Assembly (NCBI GenBank): GCA_014896635.1
Contig: JADBKA010000042.1
Coordinates: 1-27,125, forward strand
Source of the DNA: Ktedonobacteraceae bacterium
GTDB taxonomy: Bacteria > Chloroflexota > Ktedonobacteria > Ktedonobacterales > Ktedonobacteraceae
Reading direction: 5' to 3'
Length of the DNA: 27,125 nt
How positions within the stretch are numbered: position 1 is the first letter of the stretch; every line of letters begins with the position of its first letter. Of this stretch, positions 16,014-22,568 are shown in pieces. Both the position numbers and the translations under genes were made by a program. The notes beneath the pieces are model-generated. The model worked only from the letters and a program-made list of their open reading frames with translations. It had not been told where the DNA came from and made no database searches.

Positions 16014-17432
16014 CTAAGATGCATATTGTTCTTTGTGCTCTCTGTCAGAATGTCCCGCTTCTCTGATATTCTGCTTCCCTTGTTCATGAAGCTTGCGGCG
16101 GGCAGTGAGCCAGCGATCCAACCAGATGACGAAGCCGAGACTGATTCCTCCGATGAGTAGAGGCTCCACAAACAGCAGGAGCGGCCATCCCGGTCCAGTC
16201 AACTGAAGTGGTTCACGATATTCTAACCGCCTCAAGAAGAAGTTGGCGATTGGGACATTCTGTTGCTGTGCCAGATCCTCAATGGGAGCAACATAGGCAA
16301 ACAACGCTGAGGACTCAGCATGGACATAGGTCGCTGGAGCCGCATGGGTCTGCTTCCAGGCCGCAACGATGCCCCCGGTCTGGCCTCTTGCATCCCTTCC
16401 AGGAACCAGGAGCCTTGCTACATCAGGGAGATCGTTGAAGCTGTAGCGTGGAATGAGATGTAGCCCATACTGCGACGTAATCACCTGGCGAGTCGGAGCA
16501 ACGGCCAACATCTGTGAGAAGAAGGTCCCGGCATAGATGTCGAAGAGAGAAGCCAGTTCGATTTCACCAACACCCTCATAAAGCAGCACTCCCTGGGACG
16601 GTTTTTGCCAGTTGTACGCGCCATTGAGGATGTAAATGCCATCGCTGAGTGTGATGGAGTATTGCGGAGCCTGTGGCTCATTCATATACCTGACGCTGGG
16701 ATAGTGAAAGGCGGCGGCAACGTTGCGTGCCATCTGCTCCCCTTTGAGTCGGGAGATCACATGGAGCGTCGCATCAAAACCAGAAGTCAAACCGGCCGAG
16801 GTCACGGTCGAGCCGTTGTCAACATAGCGTACTCCGTACTTCCAGTTGATCTGGGGATAGCTCCGTTCCATCTGCGCTAAGTATGCCCAGTGCGACGTCG
16901 CGGCTTTGCCATCCAGCAGTCCGGTGAGGGCAAGAGTATTGGCCCCTGTACACCAGGAAAGCAGAATGGTGTTTGCACCGGCATGCTTTTTCATCCAGGT
17001 GAGGAGAGGACGGTTCTCCTGACGCTCAATATTGGGGATGTTCGGAACGACGATTACGTCGGGATCTTTGCCGATGCGCGCATCGAATTCCGAGAGGGAG
17101 AAATCAGGCACGATATCCAGACCTCCGGTCAGCGTTGTGACCTGATGCGTGGGCGCCACTGCAAACACGTTGAAAGCATGAGTTTCTGCAAAGAGCGCGT
17201 ACGGCGAGAGAAAATCGGTAACTTCCGTGAAATCATTGCCAAGCAAAACCACAACCGTTGGCCTGTTCGGGTCATACTGTGGAGAAGGAAGCTCTGGTCG
17301 TGCAACCATCTGAGAGCGCGGAACAGGCGGTGTGACAACCTGCGACGACGAGAGAAAGCCCACTCCGCCTATCAGGAAGATGGGCAGCAAAAATGCGAGG
17401 GAAAACAGGGCGATGCGTACTACTCGTTTCAT
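16014..17432 (-). CDS. Membrane-anchored double DJ-1/PfpI protein
   Basis: A 472-residue protein. A membrane segment at about 5-30 leads to a first DJ-1/PfpI domain (about 58-245) with the elbow LLSWCTGANTLALTG (Cys161) and Glu70, and the THW-like SHW at 180-182. A second, degenerate copy (about 255-405) has the fold pattern (YAGTFFSQMLAVAPTRQVIT) but no CTG elbow. Another membrane helix at about 413-436 ends the protein, followed by a basic tail. This suggests an extracytoplasmic double domain held by two helices. The ATG at 17432 follows AGGAG at 8 bases. It is the first gene of the operon and has a strong, apparently repressor-controlled promoter. Confidence 0.8.
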   Translation of the reverse strand: MKRVVRIALFSLAFLLPIFLIGGVGFLSSSQVVTPPVPRSQMVARPELPSPQYDPNRPTVVVLLGNDFTEVTDFLSPYALFAETHAFNVFAVAPTHQVTTLTGGLDIVPDFSLSEFDARIGKDPDVIVVPNIPNIERQENRPLLTWMKKHAGANTILLSWCTGANTLALTGLLDGKAATSHWAYLAQMERSYPQINWKYGVRYVDNGSTVTSAGLTSGFDATLHVISRLKGEQMARNVAAAFHYPSVRYMNEPQAPQYSITLSDGIYILNGAYNWQKPSQGVLLYEGVGEIELASLFDIYAGTFFSQMLAVAPTRQVITSQYGLHLIPRYSFNDLPDVARLLVPGRDARGQTGGIVAAWKQTHAAPATYVHAESSALFAYVAPIEDLAQQQNVPIANFFLRRLEYREPLQLTGPGWPLLLFVEPLLIGGISLGFVIWLDRWLTARRKLHEQGKQNIREAGHSDREHKEQYAS

Positions 17433-17515
17433 GTGTTCTCTCCTGTTGGTGATGAAGAGTTCTCAAGAGGCACAGAGACAAAACCCTGCCTCTCCTCTCC
17501 TCTTGCGATAAACCC

Positions 17516-17536
17516 ATATCCCCCTGGTAGGGGTAT
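17516..17536. promoter_or_regulatory. CsoR/FrmR-like operator 1
   Basis: On the plus strand ATATCCCC ... GGGGTAT forms an imperfect palindrome around CTGGTA. The form ATAYCCCC-n-GGGGTAT is typical of CsoR/RcnR/FrmR-family operators. It lies just downstream of the -10 box of the DJ-1 operon promoter. Confidence 0.6.
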
Positions 17537-17548
17537 GGCCTGTTGCTA

Positions 17549-17577
17549 ACTATACCCGACAGAGTGTTTTTTGTCAA
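17549..17577 (-). promoter_or_regulatory. Consensus promoter of the DJ-1 operon
   Basis: On the minus strand, TTGACA (17572-17577), 17 bp, and TATAGT (17549-17554) match sigma-70 consensus well. Expected transcription start is near 17542, about 110 bases before the ATG. Confidence 0.75.
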
Positions 17578-17594
17578 CCCCCTGGGGAGGGGTT
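17576..17594. promoter_or_regulatory. CsoR/FrmR-like operator 2
   Basis: AACCCCC and GGGGTT arms overlap the -35 box. Read on the minus strand it shares ACCCCT-n-CCAGGGGG with operator 1, so the two sites belong to one regulator and bracket the promoter. Confidence 0.55.
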
Positions 17595-17694
17595 TTAATT
17601 TTTCTTGAAAAAGTCGTCCGGGACCCCTCATCGTGCCTGTCACAAGCGTTTCTCACTTTCAGCAACGACTCGCGTGCGTCTCCAGCATAGAGCG

Positions 17695-20691
17695 TCACCG
17701 AAGGGCCAGCATCACCCGAACAGAGTGATTGATTCGGATGAGAGGGGAAAAGAGGGGTATTGTTCTGGAACAATGTTCCCTACTATTGTACTCATCCGGG
17801 CCTCCTTTCATACCATGTTGCTTCTCTGAAAGCAACATGGTATGAGACTCTTTCGCCGGCGGAAGGGAGCGTTGGAGCGCACGGTGACGTGCTGAAAGGT
17901 CGTAACCCCAATCGGCCCACAGACGGTCAAGAGCGTAGACCGCTTCAAAGAGGAGGGGATGAGTTCCCTGTGGTTCTGCCAGTAGTTCTGCCAGAAGCGC
18001 ACAGATCGCCTCGCTATTAGCGCAGAAGACCTGTTCAATCGTTGCAATGGCTTCTGGCCCTCCGTAGCGCTCAGTCTCACGTTCGTAGGTGTCAAGAACG
18101 CAATGCGTCAGGAAGCCTTCCTGCTGGATCTGCTGACACCAGGCCAGTATCGCTTCGAGCAAAAGGTGCCGCTGCTGCTCGTGACGTGCCAGGATGCGAA
18201 GTCTGAGATGGTCCTGGGAGTCATGGTATCGCACAAAAAACCATCCCTCAAAGAGCGACCGGGAGCGCCGAACAAAGGCAGACCATGAACCTGTCAGCAA
18301 AAGCGGGTGGAGCGCTTCTGGCAGATACAATTTGAGCGAGAGCCACGCTTGCCCAGGCAGAAAACGGCGCTCTTGCTCAGCAATCACCCGAGGTGTTCCC
18401 CTGAGCGGTGGCGGCTGAGGTGCTGTGGTGGTCCTGATCAAAGGAATGACTACCTCTGAGACATAACGGTTTCCCGCTGTATCGCGGAGCCAGCTCTCGT
18501 TTTCGTGGAAGAACGCTTCTTGTATGTGGAGAGCTTTTTTCGTCCTGACAAGCTCTTGCCGGAGTATGTCTGCCATCAGCGGGTGTTCCAGGTCGAGCAG
18601 GAGCGAGTTTTCGTCTTCGAGCAGAGAGACGTAGCGCGGCACACGCCATTGCTCACGCCAGCGCTGGAGCGCGCGAAACCACTGTAATCCTCCCGTCTCC
18701 GCCTCTCGACATGCGAGGAGTTCCTGTGAAAGCGTCCAGCGGGCCAGGCTGACAATGATTTTGCCCCAGGTGAGCCGGGGGAGAAAAGGCAGCGTTCCAG
18801 CCTGTCCCCACTGAAAAGGGCCGGGAAATGGCTCCCCGTCATGCGAGGCTTCCAGAAGGAAACGCGCAATGGGGGGAAGATGGGTCAATGATAACATATG
18901 TGGTTGGATGACGCGCACCGCCTTATTATACCTCTGAGAACGCAGGAGAAAGCGTCCCGCACGGAGACTGACCAGCAGATCATCGGGGAGAAGCGTCTGC
19001 TCCGGGGCCACAGGAGAAGGACGATTGATCGGCAGCACGTAGGCGCTCCACAGCGGTCCATGCATGACGTTCATGTCTCGCACATGTGTTGGAAGGACCG
19101 CCAGGGACGCGCACAGAGAGCCGGGACAGCGTTCTTCACCGGCACGCAGTACCTCACGCACCATTTCCTGTTCGTGCTCGCCAAAGAGAGACAGGAAGCG
19201 GCGATAGGAGCGTCCCCCCAGCGGAAGCAACGTCACCAGACCGCGCCAATCGCCGCGATCAATGGCTTCGAGAGAAGCGGCGTCGATCTGCATGTAGAGG
19301 TCAAGCAACGGCGGAGGGAGACCTTCTGACGGAGACCAGAGGGAGAACCGCTCCACCAGCTCAGGCGTCAGCTCAATCGTGTGTATTCGCTCATTCACGG
19401 CCTGCATGGCAAGCGAATGCAGCAGGCGAGTTCGTCGGGTCAGACGGCGCTGCTGTTCCGGTGGCAGCTCTCTCGACAGCTCCCCCGGCTCTCTTCCCTG
19501 GTCATAAAGATGTTCCAGAGCGCCCTGCGGAGCAAAAAGAGCGAGCAACGGCACCTCCTGTTCTTCGTACCGCTCCAGGAAGAGACGACGCGCACGATGC
19601 AGCGATGGCAGCCCCTGAGGATACAGGCCGAGACGGAGCAGAACCTCTGCCACTTTTGCGGCCTCCTGCCCAATCGCGCTGGAAAGCTCATTCTGCTTCA
19701 TCCGTACGCGCGTATCTACCTGGACAGGGATGCCCTCAAACTGAGGTGTCAGTGCCTGCACCCGCTGTATCACGGTGGGAAGGATGTGGATACTCTGTGA
19801 AGCGGAATGCATGGCTGCCTGGATCGCTGCCTGGATCACTTCAAGCTGCGCAATCACAGTGGATGCCTCTGGAAGAGGACGCAGCACGTCGATGACATGG
19901 CTCAAAGGATCGTGCTCATCCGCCGGCAGCAATGAGGTCAGGAGCACACCCATGTGAAAAAGTTCATGCAGAAATGCATCAACCTGCTCTGCGGTTGCCT
20001 GGGGGAAATCTGTTAGCAGTGCGCGTTTGAGCGTAGGATAAGGAACAGGCAGACGCGCTACCTCCCGCAGACGGTGAAAGACCGGCGTCATATGGAGCCA
20101 CAGGCGTTCATCTTGCCTGCCATCCTTTCCCTGTTTGCCCTGTCTGACCCCAATGCCCCGATTGCCAAAGACGAAGAGCGCAGGTGTGACCTGCACTTCC
20201 AGCACAGGCAAAAAACGTGCTTCGATCTCAGAAAGCCAGGTCCACAACCAGTGCCTGTCAGGACGCACGCCGACTGGTTCAAATCGCTCAACCTGGACGC
20301 GACTCTGCGCCGCAAAGGTGCCAGAGGCGACCCCGGCGCAGCAGCCAAAGGGCGTGGGACGACGACTCATGCGAATCACATAGCGCAGCAGCCGTTCATA
20401 GGCGCGCTCTGAGCGGCGGTCTTCCATCTCTTTCTGCTTGCCAGGCTTGCCAAGCGCCGCTGCTAAACTGGGACTGGCAACCATCAGCGCCTGCTCAATC
20501 AAAGGATGCGTCGCAAGCTGTGCCAGCATGTGCAGACTGGCTTTCCGGGCGTGCCTGTATGCCTGGTCCAGATTCTGCTCCTGCGAACGGTCGAGTTGCC
20601 CCTGCTGAGAGAGTGTGGGAAAGAGCGTCGCTGGCAGGACGGGAACACGGAGCAGGTAGAAGGGGGCCGCTGTGTACCACTGCGATGACAT
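17695..20691 (-). CDS. lanB: Class I lanthipeptide dehydratase LanB
   Basis: A 998-residue full-length LanB. Enzymes of this type glutamylate Ser/Thr of the precursor using Glu-tRNA and then eliminate glutamate to give Dha/Dhb. The N-terminal glutamylation domain has SRRPTPFGCCAG (about 110-120), the family hallmark. The C-terminal elimination (SpaB_C/thiopeptide-type) domain from about 715 has VRYHDSQDHLRLRI and DTYERETERYGG. The ATG at 20691 follows GAGGTG at 7 bases; a GTG codon just before it is the alternative. The gene starts 14 bp after lanC. The last 50 residues or so, from SHTMLLSEKQHGM on, are encoded by hairpin H1 (17809-17844) and unrelated DNA, so the native C-terminus has been replaced. 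The catalytic parts end before this. Confidence 0.9.
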   Translation of the reverse strand: MSSQWYTAAPFYLLRVPVLPATLFPTLSQQGQLDRSQEQNLDQAYRHARKASLHMLAQLATHPLIEQALMVASPSLAAALGKPGKQKEMEDRRSERAYERLLRYVIRMSRRPTPFGCCAGVASGTFAAQSRVQVERFEPVGVRPDRHWLWTWLSEIEARFLPVLEVQVTPALFVFGNRGIGVRQGKQGKDGRQDERLWLHMTPVFHRLREVARLPVPYPTLKRALLTDFPQATAEQVDAFLHELFHMGVLLTSLLPADEHDPLSHVIDVLRPLPEASTVIAQLEVIQAAIQAAMHSASQSIHILPTVIQRVQALTPQFEGIPVQVDTRVRMKQNELSSAIGQEAAKVAEVLLRLGLYPQGLPSLHRARRLFLERYEEQEVPLLALFAPQGALEHLYDQGREPGELSRELPPEQQRRLTRRTRLLHSLAMQAVNERIHTIELTPELVERFSLWSPSEGLPPPLLDLYMQIDAASLEAIDRGDWRGLVTLLPLGGRSYRRFLSLFGEHEQEMVREVLRAGEERCPGSLCASLAVLPTHVRDMNVMHGPLWSAYVLPINRPSPVAPEQTLLPDDLLVSLRAGRFLLRSQRYNKAVRVIQPHMLSLTHLPPIARFLLEASHDGEPFPGPFQWGQAGTLPFLPRLTWGKIIVSLARWTLSQELLACREAETGGLQWFRALQRWREQWRVPRYVSLLEDENSLLLDLEHPLMADILRQELVRTKKALHIQEAFFHENESWLRDTAGNRYVSEVVIPLIRTTTAPQPPPLRGTPRVIAEQERRFLPGQAWLSLKLYLPEALHPLLLTGSWSAFVRRSRSLFEGWFFVRYHDSQDHLRLRILARHEQQRHLLLEAILAWCQQIQQEGFLTHCVLDTYERETERYGGPEAIATIEQVFCANSEAICALLAELLAEPQGTHPLLFEAVYALDRLWADWGYDLSARHRALQRSLPPAKESHTMLLSEKQHGMKGGPDEYNSREHCSRTIPLFSPLIRINHSVRVMLALR
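17759..17779. repeat. Two overlapping palindromes
   Basis: ATTGTTCTGGAACAAT (17759-17774) and GGAACAATGTTCC (17767-17779) are both perfect and share eight bases. They lie in the non-native tail of lanB, 180 bp upstream of the DJ-1 promoter. They look like alternative dimer sites for one repressor; no factor is assigned. Confidence 0.5.
17809..17844. repeat. Second copy of hairpin H1
   Basis: All 36 bases, arms and CTCTGA loop, are identical to 9961-9996 and in the same orientation. It falls inside the lanB reading frame close to its original 3' end. Confidence 0.9.
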
Positions 20692-20705
20692 CACACTTCA
20701 CCTCT

Positions 20706-21935
20706 TCAGGAAAGTAAGAGCGCCTGATCCCACAGCGGTTCATCGGTGGTCATGACTGCAAGAAGCGTTAATGCTCCTCCGACCGAGCCGCTAAGAAACG
20801 TCGGCGGCATCTGTGCAGAAGAGGCGATCCAGCGAGTCGTGAACGCGGTTGTGAGCTGGGAAATCGCTTCCTTCAGCCAGGCCGGGCAGGCTGTGGGATC
20901 ATCAGAGGCCATCCGGCGACAGACAAGGAGCAGCCCGGCCAGACCATGACAGAGTTGAGGCTCATCAATGTGGCGCGCCTCCGCAGGACGGCGGAAGACG
21001 GCAGCAAGCGATTCTCGCGCCAGCGTGCAAAGCGAATCATCCGTCAGGGCGCGTCCGGCCAGCCAGAGCGCATGCGCAATCCCAGGCGCGCCATAGCACC
21101 AGGCTGAACGCGCTGGAAGGCAGTCTTTCGCCTGAAGGTGGGTGGGAATCACCGCCGGCCAGTCTTTGCCCCAGGGCATGTTCAGTCGCTGCTCAAGGAG
21201 CCAGGCAGACCAGCGTTCGATAGCCTTGAGAACCCCTGGATGCGCATACCCATGCAGTGCCGCCAGCGAGAGCGCCGCCAGGGGACCGGCAAGCCCATGC
21301 GCCCGCCCCAGGTCGATATAGCCCGCAGGGTAGCGTTGCTTCGCCATCGTCCCCAGCCGCTCCGGGCGATGGACCCAGCGGTCCTGCTTTTCGCTGACCC
21401 ACAGAAGAGAAGAGAGCAGGCACTCAAGCGCGGATGACACGCCTGGCTCGGCCTGCTGCGTCAGGAGAAAGCGCAGAATGCCTGCGGCGCCCCCGATGAG
21501 TTCAAAGTTCTGTTGACCTGGCAGGAAGGGCTGTGTTGCCCAGTCCCATGTGATCACCTGATCCACGAGACGAGCGAGCAGGATTCGGCTTGCCTCGTCG
21601 TAGCGGGCATCCAGCCGGGCCAGAAGCGAAAGCGTCAAGGCAACGCCGCAACTGCCATGATACAGCCCAGGATGAGAGAGGGGGCTTCGTCTCGTCTCTT
21701 GCGCGATACGCCGAAAATAGGAACCGGCGACTTCAAGCCAGCCCTGTCCTGGAAACAGAGGGGCAAGGGTCAGCGGAAGCAGCGCGATGCCCGCCAGGCC
21801 ATTGGCAAGCCCGACAGCATCGCCCTCTGCGAATGTGAGGATTGACGGATCACGCAACCTCTGCGCCAGATCCAGCAGCTCCGTTGGAAGAGCATTCGTA
21901 TGAGCGAGAGATGGTTTCTGATATTGCTGAAGCAT
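20706..21935 (-). CDS. lanC: Lanthionine cyclase LanC
   Basis: A 409-residue zinc enzyme that adds Cys thiols to dehydrated residues to form lanthionine rings. The zinc ligands are visible: Cys280 (SAWCYGAPGIAHALW) and Cys329-His330 (PQLCHGLAGLL). The active-site His213 is in GRAHGLAG. Numbering is almost that of NisC (Cys284, Cys330, His331, His212), and the repeated G-x-G alpha/alpha-barrel motifs (LANGLAGIAL, LYHGSCGVAL, LIGGAAGILRFL, LSGSVGGALTLL) are complete. The ATG at 21935 is chosen because GAGGAAG stands 6 bases upstream; the longer frame to 22205 runs antiparallel through the precursor gene. It lies between the attenuator hairpin and lanB and should be co-transcribed with both. Confidence 0.92.
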   Translation of the reverse strand: MLQQYQKPSLAHTNALPTELLDLAQRLRDPSILTFAEGDAVGLANGLAGIALLPLTLAPLFPGQGWLEVAGSYFRRIAQETRRSPLSHPGLYHGSCGVALTLSLLARLDARYDEASRILLARLVDQVITWDWATQPFLPGQQNFELIGGAAGILRFLLTQQAEPGVSSALECLLSSLLWVSEKQDRWVHRPERLGTMAKQRYPAGYIDLGRAHGLAGPLAALSLAALHGYAHPGVLKAIERWSAWLLEQRLNMPWGKDWPAVIPTHLQAKDCLPARSAWCYGAPGIAHALWLAGRALTDDSLCTLARESLAAVFRRPAEARHIDEPQLCHGLAGLLLVCRRMASDDPTACPAWLKEAISQLTTAFTTRWIASSAQMPPTFLSGSVGGALTLLAVMTTDEPLWDQALLLS

Positions 21936-21950
21936 GATGATCTTCCTCTC

Positions 21951-21991
21951 AGAAAAGACGCATTCCTCTTCCTTAAAGCCAGAGGAATGCG
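21951..21991 (-). terminator. Attenuator/partial terminator between lanA and lanC
   Basis: On the minus strand CGCATTCCTCT, an 11-base loop, and AGAGGAATGCG form a perfect 11-bp stem (21959-21991), followed by TCTTTTCT (21951-21958). The stem begins 14 bases after the lanA stop. The T-tract is interrupted, which suits a leaky terminator that lets some transcripts reach lanC and lanB. Such partial terminators after the precursor gene are well known in nisin-type operons. Confidence 0.75.
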
Positions 21992-22005
21992 CCCAGGTAG
22001 TGTGA

Positions 22006-22197
22006 TCAGTTGTCAGGACAGCGGCTGCGCTGCGAACGGTGGCGCGGATAACGCTCATCTTCATCGCAATCGTCATCAATGCAAGAGACCGTCGCACAGT
22101 GACAGGCGGTGGTGTATGAGTTGGAGCCTCGTGTGCCGCTCGCGTTCTGCGCCTGAACAGGCTCAACCCGAATATCGAGATCGAAGAGGGTATCCAT
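22006..22197 (-). CDS. lanA: Class I lanthipeptide precursor LanA
   Basis: A 63-residue peptide. The leader contains FDLD (residues 5-8), the form of the F-N/D-L-D box that LanB binds in class I leaders. The core region, after about Gly21, has Ser/Thr at 22, 25, 27, 29, 30, 36, 38, 55 and 58, and five Cys at 32, 34, 39, 44 and 60. Residues 41-48 (DDDCDEDE) are strongly acidic and 49-59 strongly basic, which is unlike nisin, epidermin or other usual cores. No clear protease site is seen; GTRG at 21-24 is possible. ATG at 22197 has AAAGGA 8 bases upstream. Location immediately before lanC and lanB makes the call firm, though the ring pattern cannot be read from sequence. Confidence 0.87.
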   Translation of the reverse strand: MDTLFDLDIRVEPVQAQNASGTRGSNSYTTACHCATVSCIDDDCDEDERYPRHRSQRSRCPDN

Positions 22198-22213
22198 GTA
22201 AACAATCCTTTCT

Positions 22214-22229
22214 CTTCCAGATCTGGAAG
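22214..22229. promoter_or_regulatory. Perfect 16-bp palindrome in the lanA leader
   Basis: CTTCCAGATCTGGAAG is fully palindromic and ends 17 bases before the lanA ATG, directly 5' of its ribosome-binding site. It could be an operator, or in mRNA a short stem beside the ribosome site. Confidence 0.6.
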
Positions 22230-22343
22230 TAAGCGCTGTGAACAAGAGAAGGTGAGCTCCCCGTTGCTGACGTGCGATGGCGTGCGTCAGAAGACGGGAA
22301 AGCATGTTTTCTTCCCTGAGCGTAGCAGACCATGCCGATGAGC

Positions 22344-22403
22344 CATATGCGGTTTCTTGGTGATGAAAAGGTGGTAGGTAAGTGATGAGAAGATGGCTGA
22401 GCA
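22344..22403. promoter_or_regulatory. Candidate SARP operator: heptamer repeats at 11-bp spacing
   Basis: On the plus strand GTGATGA, GTGGTAG, GTGATGA and a weaker ATGGCTG begin at 22360, 22371, 22382 and 22393, each followed by a 4-base spacer. Heptamers at 11-bp period are the established form of SARP binding sites. Read towards lanA (TCATCAC, CTACCAC, TCATCAC), the array ends 10 bp before CATATG (22344-22349), a weak -10, as in SARP-activated promoters that lack a -35. The adjacent divergent gene encodes a SARP protein. Confidence 0.5.
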
Positions 22404-22489
22404 GGACGCTCTGTCCTCCAGAGCTGTCAAAGCAAGCGAGCGGAGAGAGAGCAGATCCTGGCGAAGGAACAGATAGATGCCTCTCCCTC

Positions 22490-22518
22490 TAGGCAAACAG
22501 GAGCAGTTCTGCTATACT
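22490..22518 (+). promoter_or_regulatory. Promoter of the SARP regulator gene
   Basis: TAGGCA (22490-22495) and TATACT (22513-22518) are 17 bp apart. Transcription would begin near 22525, which rules out the in-frame GTG at 22524 as the start codon and supports the ATG at 22569. Confidence 0.5.
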
Positions 22519-22568
22519 CTCTGGTGCAAAGCGAGCGTTGGAAGCTGTTCAAGCGAGAGGATGGAACG

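Noticed and set aside
16890..17549. A 219-residue plus-strand frame over the DJ-1 gene and its promoter
   Set aside because: It is antisense to a gene with clear motifs and crosses the promoter and operator; no homology.
17759..17779. A LexA/SOS box
   Set aside because: The GAAC/GTTC half-sites are spaced by 2 or 3 bases, not the 4 of the Gram-positive-type LexA site, and no SOS gene is adjacent.
19086..19895. A 269-residue plus-strand open frame
   Set aside because: It is the antisense shadow of the GC-rich lanB gene, with low-complexity composition and no ribosome site.
22006..22305. A 99-residue start for the precursor peptide
   Set aside because: The first 36 residues are out of character, and AAAGGA plus the FDLD leader support the ATG at 22197.
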